Of a stretch of DNA of 19,552 nt, positions 6,881 through 13,514 are shown one piece after another. Source of the stretch: DASSTJ01 sp035707965. GTDB taxonomy: Bacteria > Actinomycetota > Actinomycetes > Actinomycetales > Angustibacteraceae. The DNA lies in the NCBI GenBank assembly GCA_035707965.1, contig DASSTJ010000050.1, positions 1-19,552 of the forward strand, given 5' to 3'. The notes under the pieces are model-generated. The model searched no databases. It was not told the origin of the DNA and saw only the letters and a program-made list of their open reading frames with translations. Numbering within the stretch: position 1 is the first letter of the stretch; each line of letters starts with the position of its first letter. The translations under genes were made by a program, and so were the position numbers.

Positions 6881-7978
6881 TCAGGCGACGAGGCCCAGGC
6901 GGCGCAGCTCGACGGTGAGGTCGTGCGGGCTCGTGGAGGCGCCCATGGCGTCGTCCAGCGTCACCACGCCGTCACGGATCAGCGTCGTGAGGTGCTGGTC
7001 GAACGTGTGCATGCCGTAGAAGCCGCCCTCGCTGATCAGCTCCGTGAGCGTGTTCGTCTTGTCGGGGTCGGCGATGGCGTCGGCCACGCGGCCGGTGTTG
7101 ACGCAGACCTCCATGGTGAGGCACCGGCCCTGCCCGTCGGCGCGCGGCACGAGCCGCTGGCAGACGATGCCGCGCAGCGAGCCGGCGAGGCTGAGCCGCA
7201 CCTGCTTCTGCTCGTGCGGCGGGAAGAAGTCGATGATGCGGGCGATGGTCTCCTGGGCGTTCGTCGTGTGCAGCGTCGACATGACGAAGTGGCCGGTCTC
7301 GGCGGCTGCGAGCGCCGCCTTCACCGTCTCGGCGTCGCGCATCTCACCGACGAGGATGACGTCGGGGTCCTGCCGCATCGCGGCGCGGAGGGCGACGGAG
7401 AAGTCCGCCGTGTCGAGGCGCACCTCGCGCTGGTTGATCATCGAGAGCGCGTCGCGGTGCAGGACCTCGATCGGGTCCTCGATCGTCACGATGTGGCACT
7501 CGCGGTTGCTGTTGATGTGGTCGACCATGCCGGCGAGCGTGGTCGTCTTGCCGGAGCCGGTCGGTCCGGTGACGAGCACCAGCCCGCGCGGCTCGAGGGC
7601 GAGCTGGCTGATGACCGGCGGGACGCCGAGGTCGTCCAGGGGGATGGCACCGACCGACACCCGCCGGAACACGAGACCGACGGAGCCACGGGAGCGGAAG
7701 GCGTTGACGCGGAAGCGACCGACGCCGGCCAGCGAGTAGGCGAAGTCCGCCTCGTTGGTGAGCCGGAACGTCTCGCGGAGGTCGTCGCGCATGACCTCGT
7801 CCGCGATGGCCTGCGTGTCGTCGGGCGACAGCATCTCGCCCTGCAGCTTGCGCAGCCGGCCGTCGATGCGCACGCGGGCGGGCGAGCCCACCTTGATGTG
7901 CAGGTCGGACCCGCGCAGCTCCACCAGGGCGCGCAGGAACGGAGCCACGGACATGCGTGTCGGATCCACGGTCCTCAA
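6881..7978 (-). CDS. pilT: type IV pilus twitching motility ATPase PilT
   Basis: 365 residues from TTG 7978, chosen because GGAGG (7985-7989) stands exactly 6 nt upstream. The open frame runs on to 8140, but that extension is not PilT-like. The N-terminal PAS-like domain begins with the PilT signature VELRGSDLHIKVG and continues with RIDGRL. The RecA-like domain has Walker A GPTGSGKTT (138-146), the Asp box IVTIEDPIE (about 164-172), Walker B DVILVGEMRD (205-214) and the His box STLHTTNA (H237). AIRN-type C-terminal helices are replaced by a TLIRDGVVTLDDAMGASTSP segment. PilT drives pilus retraction by ATP hydrolysis at the inner membrane base. No pilB, pilC, pilM-O or pilin gene is in the window, so it is an orphan here. 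It ends 5 nt from palindromic element copy 2. Confidence 0.92.
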   Translation of the reverse strand: MRTVDPTRMSVAPFLRALVELRGSDLHIKVGSPARVRIDGRLRKLQGEMLSPDDTQAIADEVMRDDLRETFRLTNEADFAYSLAGVGRFRVNAFRSRGSVGLVFRRVSVGAIPLDDLGVPPVISQLALEPRGLVLVTGPTGSGKTTTLAGMVDHINSNRECHIVTIEDPIEVLHRDALSMINQREVRLDTADFSVALRAAMRQDPDVILVGEMRDAETVKAALAAAETGHFVMSTLHTTNAQETIARIIDFFPPHEQKQVRLSLAGSLRGIVCQRLVPRADGQGRCLTMEVCVNTGRVADAIADPDKTNTLTELISEGGFYGMHTFDQHLTTLIRDGVVTLDDAMGASTSPHDLTVELRRLGLVA

Positions 7979-8301
7979 TCGGCGCCTCCTGCCGTCGACT
8001 TGAGGACCGAGCAGAACGGTTGAACTTGCGCGTTGAGCACTGACGGCGAGACCGCTGCGCGGGACTCGCTCGATCGTCGAACCCAGCAGAGGCGCAACGG
8101 ACTCGACCACTGCGACGCCGTAGAGCATAAGGCGAGCCACTCACCGTGGTTCACGTTCACGACCGCAGGCCCGGGGAAGCGGCACTTGTACTCGTGGAGC
8201 CTCTGGTCCGCAAGACCCATCGGGGTGGTTGTCCAGGCCAGATCTGGCGACCAGCATGGTGGTGACCGGCGTTGGCCGGCGGTTCCAGTGGGGAGGTCCC
8301 C
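7979..8301. other. 323-bp divergent intergenic region between pilT and the exported-protein gene
   Basis: It must hold both promoters. A perfect 12-bp palindrome GCCAGATCTGGC (8237-8248) lies about 53 nt before the exported-protein start and could be an operator. On the minus strand TATGCT (just inside 8120-8130) is a possible -10 for pilT with a leader of roughly 140 nt. I saw no confident riboswitch fold, tRNA or additional coding region. The minus-strand open frame that crosses it has no SD-backed start before the TTG of pilT. Confidence 0.5.
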
Positions 8302-9180
8302 ATGCGCGTCCGAGCCATTGCGGCGGCTGCGACCGCCATCGCCCTGTCCGCCTTCTCCCCTGCCGCGTCAGCACTCGCCGCCCACGACGTCACCGCGCCC
8401 GTGATCAGCACGAACGTCTACGCCAGCTTCGTGGTCGGCAGCGTGATCAGCGCGGCCGACTACAGGGTCAGCAACGACCTGGAGGCCCAGACCACCAAGG
8501 TCGACCAGAGGATGACCTACACGATCAACGACGACAGCGGACGAATCTGCGGCATCAACATCTTCAGGCTCACCTACGAGGGCCAGTCCTACCCACCGAA
8601 CGACAACTACCTGGTCTACGACGACCTGGTCATCCACTCCACGCCGTTCAGGGCCTCGATCACGCTCCAGAACGACGACTACTTCGGGCAGCTGGGCGAC
8701 ACTGAGGACTCCACCGTGGGCTGGTTGATCTACGCCACGGACTGCTACGGCAACGGCTCCGCCGTCCGGGTGTACTCCAAGCCAGTCGTCGTGCAGCAAG
8801 ACGGCTACGACTGGAGCGGCTCCTCCACGGGGACCGTCGCCTCCACGGGGACCTGGAGGACCGTGAGCTGCGCGTGCGCGTCTGGCAGGACGATGGCGAT
8901 GACGACGGCCAGGAGCGCGAGCATCAGCTACACCGACACCTACGACGAGGACGGCGAGCACATGGCTGTCGTCATGGCGAGGGGGCCGGCTCGGGGCTCT
9001 GCTGCCATCTTCGTCGATGGCGTGAGGGTGAAGACGGTCAACACCTGGGCGGCGGCGAACGGCAATCGGGTCGTCGTCTTCCAGCGCGCCATGCCGGCCG
9101 GCAGGCACGTCGTGAAGGTCGTGAACCTGGCCACCAACGGGCACGCGCGAATCGACGTGGACGCCTTCATGACCAACTAG
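8302..9180 (+). CDS. exported protein with C-terminal beta-sandwich (carbohydrate-binding-like) domain
   Basis: 292 residues, ATG 8302 with GGGAGG at 8291-8296. The signal peptide has a positive start (MRVR), a hydrophobic core (AIAAAATAIALSAF) and an Ala-x-Ala cut site at about residue 24 or 26. The middle part (30-165) is Tyr/Asp-rich, beta-like and unrecognised. The C-terminal part (about 167-292) ends with GSAAIFVDGVRVKTVNTW and HVVKVVNLATNGHARIDVDAF. That pattern recurs in jelly-roll or carbohydrate-binding modules of secreted actinobacterial proteins. Four cysteines in the mature protein could form two disulfides. No catalytic motif and no membrane or sortase anchor is seen. Ten of 18 arginines use AGG, a codon little used by the neighbours I read, which suggests a different history. 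Function unknown; a surface or matrix binding protein is a guess supported by the adjacent PilT. Confidence 0.72.
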   Translation: MRVRAIAAAATAIALSAFSPAASALAAHDVTAPVISTNVYASFVVGSVISAADYRVSNDLEAQTTKVDQRMTYTINDDSGRICGINIFRLTYEGQSYPPNDNYLVYDDLVIHSTPFRASITLQNDDYFGQLGDTEDSTVGWLIYATDCYGNGSAVRVYSKPVVVQQDGYDWSGSSTGTVASTGTWRTVSCACASGRTMAMTTARSASISYTDTYDEDGEHMAVVMARGPARGSAAIFVDGVRVKTVNTWAAANGNRVVVFQRAMPAGRHVVKVVNLATNGHARIDVDAFMTN

Positions 9181-9234
9181 CTGGACGACTCCGACGGACG
9201 GCTCGCACGGCTGGACGGGACCGTCGCCGGTGCC

Positions 9235-10569
9235 TCACACCCGGTCGGGGAGCTCAGCCTCGAAGCGCTCGACGACGCGCCGCAACGCCGCGACGACCCG
9301 GGGGTCGTAGTCGTACGCCACGCCCAGCTGCAGCCGTTCCAGGGCCTGCTGCCGACGCACCCGGCCCGGGACGTCGCCGACCAGGTCGTCGTAGGCGTTG
9401 GCCACCCTGATGATCCGGCTGGCCATCGGCACGCCATCGACCTCGTCGCCCAGCGGCGCCTCCTGCGCCCGCCGGTACGGCTCCGCCTGCTGCTCGACGA
9501 TCGTGGCGACGGTGTCGAGCACCTTCGCCTGGCGCACGACCTCTGCGCCGAGGCCTGCGATGCGCCGCTGCTCGCCGGCCGCGGCCATCACGGTCGCGCC
9601 GCCAGGGATGGCCTCGGTCAGGGACAGCTGACCGATGTCGTGCAGCAGGGCCGCGTACTCCAGGTCGCGCAGCTCGCGCTCGCCGAAGCCCAGCTGCCGA
9701 CCCATCGCCTGCGCCAGCTCGGCCACGCGCAGCGAGTGTCCCGTTTCGGTGTAACCGCCGATCTCGGTCACCCGGGACAGCGCACGCACCGTCTGGTGGT
9801 ACGTAGCCCGCACCGTGGCGTACCGGCGGAACGCGAACTGGGTGAGGAGCAGCGGAGCCAGGAAGACCGGAACGGCCAGCAGGCCCATGGGTCGCGCTGC
9901 GAGCGCGATGAGGATGCCGGTCGAGCCGATCGCGCTGCCGAGACCGGCGAGGTCCCGCAGGTCGTCACGGACGACCGGCGTCAGCGGCGAGTGCTCGCGT
10001 GACGCGCGGATGATGGCACCCAGGCAGGCGTCGAGCAGCATCGTCAGGCCGACGGCGACGACCATGACCGCGGCGACACGCCAGCGGTGGACGTCCCACA
10101 GCTGGACGCGTTCGACCAGGGGCACGTCGCCGAAGGGCACCTCGCGGAACAGCACGGCGATGACGCTGACCGACACGAGCCGGTGGGCGATGCCGTCGCG
10201 GTCGAGCGCGCGGTCCGTCAGCAGGTGGGGAGCGATGCCGAGCAGGGTGCCGACGGCAACCAGGACGATGACCGTGGCCCCGCCGTAGCCGGTGGCCCGG
10301 CCCGAGGTGGCCTCGGGCAGCAGCGCGAAAGCGAGCGCCGCCGCCATACCGATCGGGGCGACGTCCCGGCCGGGCGCGATCTGCACACGCAGGCACTCCC
10401 CCACGGCGACGGCGAGCCCGAACGAGACCAGCACGTCGGCGCCGTCCAGCGCCCCCTCGTTGCTGACGCGGACGGCGAAGGCCACCAGAGCACCCACGAC
10501 GCAGAGCGTCGCGAGCGCGACGACGAAGGTGCTCGGGGTGAACCGGGCGGACTGGACACGCTGCCTCAC
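9235..10569 (-). CDS. membrane protein with degenerate HD/HD-GYP domain
   Basis: 444 residues, GTG 10569 with a GAGGAG-type SD 8 nt upstream. The N-terminal half (12-245) carries about 7 membrane helices, with no GGDEF or PAS. The C-terminal domain (250-444) is HD-GYP-like: GHSLRV (H278), ALLHDIGQLSL (H310-D311) and RIIRVANAYDDL. Key positions are missing. The region that should read H-H-E..DG.GYP is IVEQQAEPYRR (357-367), the second conserved His is absent, and the late VAD aspartate is Asn391. It probably cannot hold the full metal centre, so it may bind c-di-GMP or a partner without hydrolysing it, or act on another nucleotide. It lies 25 nt downstream of a canonical HD-GYP gene on the same strand and shares its overall plan, suggesting an old duplication and one operon. 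Confidence 0.8.
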   Translation of the reverse strand: MRQRVQSARFTPSTFVVALATLCVVGALVAFAVRVSNEGALDGADVLVSFGLAVAVGECLRVQIAPGRDVAPIGMAAALAFALLPEATSGRATGYGGATVIVLVAVGTLLGIAPHLLTDRALDRDGIAHRLVSVSVIAVLFREVPFGDVPLVERVQLWDVHRWRVAAVMVVAVGLTMLLDACLGAIIRASREHSPLTPVVRDDLRDLAGLGSAIGSTGILIALAARPMGLLAVPVFLAPLLLTQFAFRRYATVRATYHQTVRALSRVTEIGGYTETGHSLRVAELAQAMGRQLGFGERELRDLEYAALLHDIGQLSLTEAIPGGATVMAAAGEQRRIAGLGAEVVRQAKVLDTVATIVEQQAEPYRRAQEAPLGDEVDGVPMASRIIRVANAYDDLVGDVPGRVRRQQALERLQLGVAYDYDPRVVAALRRVVERFEAELPDRV

Positions 10570-10594
10570 GACACCGGCTCCTCGCCGCCGCCGG

Positions 10595-12016
10595 TCATGC
10601 CGAGGCCCCGGACGGTGTCATGCCGGTGGACGGCGTGCCGCGGCGGTACTCGCGCGGCGCCGGGACGGCGACGCGCGGGTCGTCGTGGTCGACCGCCGCC
10701 AGCACGTCGGCGGCGGGCACGTCGTCGTCCACGGGGCTGGCCACGCGCGTGGGCTCCCACTCGGTTCGCTCGAGCCCGTGAGCGAGCGCCTCGACGAACT
10801 CGGAGTCGAACTGGCTGCCGGCACAGCGACGCAGCTCGAGCACGGCCTCGTCCACCTCCCGCGCCTGGCGGTACGACCGCGTCGAGGTCATCGAGTCGAA
10901 GGCGTCGGCCACGGCGATGATCCGGGCGAACTCGGGGATCGCCTCGCCCATCAGGCCCATCGGGTAGCCGCGGCCGTCCATGCGCTCGTGGTGGTGCAGG
11001 ATGCCCTCGAACGCCTCGCCGAGGAACTCGATCTCGCGGACCAGCTCCAGGCCCTGCACCGGGTGACGGGCGATCGCAGCGAACTCCTCGTCCGTGAGGG
11101 CGCCGGTGCGGCGCAGCATGGCGGTGGGGACGCCGATCTTGCCGACGTCGTGCAGCATGCCGGCGAAGTGCAAGGTGGCCGTGCGCTGCGCTGGCAGGGC
11201 GACGGTGCGCCCGATGAGCACCGACGCCTTCGCCACGCGTTCGCTGTGCCCGCGGGTGTAGTGGTCCTTGGCCTCGACCGCCTGCACGAGCGCCGCCACC
11301 GTGCGGTCGTGCGCGGCGCGCTCGTCGGCGTACTGAGCGAACGCCCAGCGCGCGATGAACAGCGGTGCGAGCACGAGGACGGCAGCCATGGGGCCGACGC
11401 CGGCGGCGTCCCAGACGACGGCGAGCAGCAGGCCGAACACCCCGTACCCCACGTAGGCGAGGCCGCCACCGCGAAGGATGTCGCCGACCGTCTCGCGGTA
11501 CGGGAGCGCGTTGTGCATGCTGACGACGGCCGCGAGGAGCACGGCGTTGAGCAGGCACATCACGACGTTCGCTGCGATGAGGGGGAGCGCGACCCGGACC
11601 ACCAGCTGGCCTGGCGTCTGCGACCTGGTGATGTCGAGCTGTCCGCCCACGAGGAGGTAGGCGCCGGACGCCCCTGCGGTGATGAGCACGGCCACGGCCA
11701 GGTTGAACGCCCGGACCCGCAGCGGAGGTCGGTTGCGGCCCAGCTCCAGCAGCCAGGACGAGCCGCCGACCAGCATCGCGCCGACCGGACCGGTGAGCAG
11801 GATGGCCGTGAGCTGCACGATCGAGTTGATGGACAGGTCGGCGCCGTGGCCGAGGCTGCGCACTCGCGCCTGCGCCCCGATGACGCAGAGGACGGCGAGG
11901 ACGCCGACCGCGGGCCAGCTGCGGGGACCGGAGAACGACCACCAGACGGCGAGCACCGAGACGGCGACGCCGAACGTGCACGTGACGAAGACCGTGGTGC
12001 GTCCGGGCGTGGCCAC
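10595..12016 (-). CDS. membrane HD-GYP domain protein, predicted c-di-GMP phosphodiesterase
   Basis: 473 residues from GTG 12016, preferred over GTG 12043 because GGAGG (12022-12026) is 5 nt upstream. About 7 membrane helices (residues 8-230) form an integral sensor region. A linker (HDRTVAALVQAVEAKDHYTRGHSERV) leads to a complete HD-GYP domain: GHSERV H257, MLHDVGKIG H289-D290-K293, RHP H318, HHHERMDGRGYP with GYP at 350-352, and AVADAFDSMTS D371. These are the metal ligands and signature of active enzymes that cleave c-di-GMP to GMP. The last 50 residues are acidic/Pro-rich and probably disordered. It is the second gene of a minus-strand series (small peptide gene, this gene, degenerate HD gene). 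What the sensor region detects is unknown. Confidence 0.9.
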   Translation of the reverse strand: MATPGRTTVFVTCTFGVAVSVLAVWWSFSGPRSWPAVGVLAVLCVIGAQARVRSLGHGADLSINSIVQLTAILLTGPVGAMLVGGSSWLLELGRNRPPLRVRAFNLAVAVLITAGASGAYLLVGGQLDITRSQTPGQLVVRVALPLIAANVVMCLLNAVLLAAVVSMHNALPYRETVGDILRGGGLAYVGYGVFGLLLAVVWDAAGVGPMAAVLVLAPLFIARWAFAQYADERAAHDRTVAALVQAVEAKDHYTRGHSERVAKASVLIGRTVALPAQRTATLHFAGMLHDVGKIGVPTAMLRRTGALTDEEFAAIARHPVQGLELVREIEFLGEAFEGILHHHERMDGRGYPMGLMGEAIPEFARIIAVADAFDSMTSTRSYRQAREVDEAVLELRRCAGSQFDSEFVEALAHGLERTEWEPTRVASPVDDDVPAADVLAAVDHDDPRVAVPAPREYRRGTPSTGMTPSGASA

Positions 12017-12079
12017 GTCACCCTCCGTCGTCCGGGCCAGCACGCGAGACGGGGGTCGGCGATCAGATCTGCTCTGCGG

Positions 12080-12154
12080 TCACTTGCCGCCGTTCCAGGA
12101 CCACATGGCCTGAGGGGAAAGGAACTTCTCGACTGCGGAGATGATCGTGCTCAC
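12080..12154 (-). CDS. 24-residue small protein (micropeptide) upstream of the HD-GYP genes
   Basis: GTG 12154 to TGA 12080-12082, 24 residues. GAGGAG (AGGAG at 12164-12168) stands 9 nt upstream. The N-terminal part STIISAVEKFLSP can form a short amphipathic helix and the C-terminus reads AMWSWNGGK, with two Trp and a Gly-Gly-Lys end. No signal peptide, no cysteine. The stop is 63 nt before the HD-GYP start, so one transcript is likely. A 7-bp hairpin (12181-12202) lies in its leader. Options are a signal peptide sensed by the adjacent membrane HD-GYP protein, a small membrane-associated regulator, or a leader peptide. I do not recognise a family. The overlapping frame from ATG 12161 has its SD only 2 nt away and is less likely. 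Confidence 0.55.
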   Translation of the reverse strand: MSTIISAVEKFLSPQAMWSWNGGK

Positions 12155-12180
12155 CTGACATCACTCCTCGCTTGAGATGT

Positions 12181-12202
12181 CACAGGCCCGCTGATGCCTG
12201 TG
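12181..12202 (-). promoter_or_regulatory. hairpin in the leader of the small peptide gene
   Basis: CACAGGC-N8-GCCTGTG, perfect 7-bp arms, ending 26 nt before the GTG of the 24-residue peptide gene. Either an mRNA hairpin in the leader or an operator. Confidence 0.4.
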
Positions 12203-12238
12203 CGCTCTCCGCTCCGCTTGGAATGAAGGTGGTGCGGC

Positions 12239-12263
12239 CGGGTGAACCGGGGGGAATCACCCG
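12239..12263. promoter_or_regulatory. inverted repeat CGGGTGA-N11-TCACCCG (possible operator)
   Basis: Perfect 7-bp arms with an 11-nt spacer containing six G in a row. It lies 85 nt upstream of the small peptide start, where its promoter should be. The shape suits a dimeric regulator; no cognate regulator is encoded nearby. Confidence 0.4.
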
Positions 12264-12413
12264 CCTGTTCGTCCGCCGGCCCCCGTCACGCGCTCTGGAG
12301 TTGTGGTGGTCGTGCCCCGGTCGACCTGCTGCTGCGCTCGCAGGCTAGCCCTAGATCCACGCGCCGAGGGAGGGTATCGGCAGAAGTTCTTGATCACTAA
12401 ACTGACATTTCCG

Positions 12414-12482
12414 GGCGTAACCGGAGTGACTGGTGGGGTCGTTGGGCCGCATGGGTGTCCCCCGTCGCCCACTCGGGTTACG
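12414..12482. promoter_or_regulatory. long-range inverted pair GCGTAACCSGAGTG
   Basis: GCGTAACCGGAGTG at 12414-12427 and its inverted copy CACTCGGGTTACGC at 12469-12482 agree at 13 of 14 positions and are 41 nt apart. The right copy ends 15 nt before the region of the plausible -35 of the unknown gene at 12557. Two oppositely oriented sites for one DNA-binding protein, one per divergent promoter, is the likeliest reading. Confidence 0.45.
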
Positions 12483-12556
12483 CAGAGTCCGCTTTCCTTC
12501 GTGCGGGCCGGGGCGGACGCTACCGTCGGGACGTCCCCCCATGCTTGGAGCTCGCC

Positions 12557-13222
12557 TTGACCACGCTTCGCCTCCGGCCCGACCTCGAGGACGCCCTGCG
12601 CGCCCTGCCCGGCGTCCAGGCCGTCAGCATCGTCACGACCGGTGACGGCACGCCGACGGAGGTCCACGTGCTGGCGGCGCCCGGCAAGCCGGCGAAGCAG
12701 GTCGTCCGCGACGTGCAGTCGCTGGCGATGGCGAGCTTCGACCTGGACATCGACCACCGCATCGTCAGCGTCGTGCAGATCGGCGAGGCCGCCGTGCCGA
12801 CACCGGCTGCCTCTCCCGACGACCCGCTGGGCGGCGAGGACGCGCAGGCAGGACGCCCCGTGATCGCGTCGGTGAGCATGCTCACCGCTCAGCAGGAGGC
12901 CACGGCCTCCGTCACGATCGGCGTCGGGGACGACCGCTACGACGGGACTGCGCGCGGCTCCTCGGCGCTCAGCGGCCGCTCTCGTCTGGTCGCGGTCGCG
13001 ACCATCCACGCGCTCGACGAGCTGCTGGGACTGCCCTGCGAGGTCGAGTCCGCGCAGCTCGTGACCGCCGGCGCGCACGAGGCGGCCCTCGTCGTGCTGT
13101 CGCTCACCGTGCCGCGCGTCGGCCAGCAGCTGCTCAGCGGCAGCGCCGTCGTCCGGGCCGACCCCACCGACGCGATCGCGCGCGCCGTGCTGGCGGCGCT
13201 CAACCGCCAGCTGACCACCTGA
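12557..13222 (+). CDS. hypothetical protein, 221 residues, alpha/beta
   Basis: TTG 12557 with GGAG at 12547-12550 (6-nt spacer); the longer frame from 12455 has no SD and an atypical N-terminus. The protein is soluble, with no signal peptide or membrane helix. Two parts can be seen. Residues about 1-80 (PDLEDALRALPGVQAVSIV, EVHVLAAPGKPAKQVVRDV, then FDLDIDHRIVSVVQI) look like a small alpha/beta domain. Residues about 110-221 alternate strands and helices (ATASVTIGVGDDRYDG, ARAVLAALNRQL), in the style of LeuA-type regulatory or ACT-like ligand-binding domains, separated from the first by an Ala/Pro/Asp linker. No catalytic motif is recognised. It is divergent from the HD-GYP operon and shares its regulatory region, so a link to that signalling system is possible but unproven. 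Confidence 0.65.
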   Translation: MTTLRLRPDLEDALRALPGVQAVSIVTTGDGTPTEVHVLAAPGKPAKQVVRDVQSLAMASFDLDIDHRIVSVVQIGEAAVPTPAASPDDPLGGEDAQAGRPVIASVSMLTAQQEATASVTIGVGDDRYDGTARGSSALSGRSRLVAVATIHALDELLGLPCEVESAQLVTAGAHEAALVVLSLTVPRVGQQLLSGSAVVRADPTDAIARAVLAALNRQLTT

Positions 13223-13252
13223 GGGCGTCGTGCCGGGCGGGCACCTGTCCGG

Positions 13253-13268
13253 CGACCGTGCACGGTCG
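13253..13268. promoter_or_regulatory. 16-bp perfect palindrome between the unknown gene and bL37
   Basis: CGACCGTGCACGGTCG, 31 nt after the unknown gene's stop and 65 nt before bL37. It could be a short terminator hairpin for the first gene or an operator for the ribosomal protein gene. The TGTGGGACCATGG that follows (around 13285-13297) resembles an extended -10 and would place bL37 under its own promoter. Confidence 0.4.
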
Positions 13269-13332
13269 AGCGACAGCGGCGCCGTGTGGGACCATGGAGA
13301 TCGAGCACACGAACGACCCGACGGGAGTCCAC

Positions 13333-13407
13333 ATGAGCAAGCGCGCCCGCAAGCGCCGCGCCCGCAAGAAGAACGCGGCGAACCACGGCAAGAAGCCGAA
13401 CGCCTGA
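13333..13407 (+). CDS. 50S ribosomal protein bL37
   Basis: 24 residues from ATG 13333, SD GGGAG at 13323-13327. Begins MSKRARKRRARKK and ends NHGKKPNA, with 12 Lys/Arg. This is the pattern of the tiny actinobacterial ribosomal protein bL37, seen in mycobacterial 50S structures and lodged near the 23S rRNA. It is far below ordinary ORF length limits and easily missed. In mycobacteria the gene sits close to sigH, as it does near sigR here, so the neighbourhood supports the call. A perfect 36-bp palindrome 15 nt downstream terminates it. Confidence 0.9.
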   Translation: MSKRARKRRARKKNAANHGKKPNA

Positions 13408-13422
13408 GCGCAGACGGCACGC

Positions 13423-13458
13423 ACGAGAGGCCCCGACCGTACGGTCGGGGCCTCTCGT
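13423..13458. terminator. perfect 36-bp palindrome, bidirectional terminator
   Basis: ACGAGAGGCCCCGACCGT followed directly by its exact complement (18 bp each side). It lies between the convergent bL37 (+) and rsrA (-) genes. As RNA it would give a 16-bp stem with a 4-nt loop on either strand. The plus-strand copy is followed by CGTCCTGG, without a U-tract. Confidence 0.9.
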
Positions 13459-13480
13459 CGTCCTGGGTGGCGGCTGACGC

Positions 13481-13514
13481 CTGGTTCAGCCCTCGAGCTG
13501 GTTCAGCCCTCGAG
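13481..13514. repeat. exact 17-bp tandem duplication at the 3' end of rsrA
   Basis: CTGGTTCAGCCCTCGAG occurs twice back to back (13481-13497 and 13498-13514). On the rsrA strand the unit spans the last codons plus the TGA (CTC GAG GGC TGA). The protein end is unchanged because the extra copy falls after the stop. Confidence 0.9.

Larger units (their letters stand above)
12155..12556. other. 402-bp palindrome-rich divergent intergenic region
   Basis: It separates the minus-strand small peptide/HD-GYP genes from the plus-strand unknown gene. Contents: a hairpin at 12181-12202, an inverted repeat CGGGTGA-N11-TCACCCG at 12239-12263, an unusually AT-rich patch at about 12381-12410 (TTCTTGATCACTAAAC), a long-range inverted pair at 12414-12427/12469-12482, a candidate -10 TACCGT at 12520-12525 for the plus-strand gene, and GGGACGTCCC at 12527-12536 near its expected start of transcription. 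No further coding region with an SD was seen. Confidence 0.6.

Noticed and set aside
7979..8140. N-terminal extension of pilT to an ATG at 8140
   Set aside because: The added 54 residues do not look like PilT, and the TTG at 7978 has an ideal GGAGG at 6 nt.
8160..8260. c-di-GMP (GEMM-I) riboswitch before the exported-protein gene
   Set aside because: CCGGGGAAGC and GGTCCGCAAGACC faintly resemble parts of it, but the invariant CGCAAAG and the paired helices are not there. A covariance-model search (Infernal, RF01051) would settle it.
8239..12071. CAGATCTG palindrome occurring both upstream of the exported-protein gene (8239-8246) and between the micropeptide and HD-GYP genes (12064-12071)
   Set aside because: An 8-bp match twice in 19.5 kb is weak, and the flanks differ; no shared operator can be claimed.
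12063..12161. Alternative 32-residue ORF from ATG 12161 over the micropeptide
   Set aside because: AGGAG is only 2 nt from the ATG, and the sequence is polar without pattern; the GTG frame has correct spacing.
12414..12432. MtrA-type site (GTAACC-N3-GTGAC) in the divergent region
   Set aside because: The left arm fits loosely but the inverted right copy lacks the second half-site, and no MtrA link is visible.
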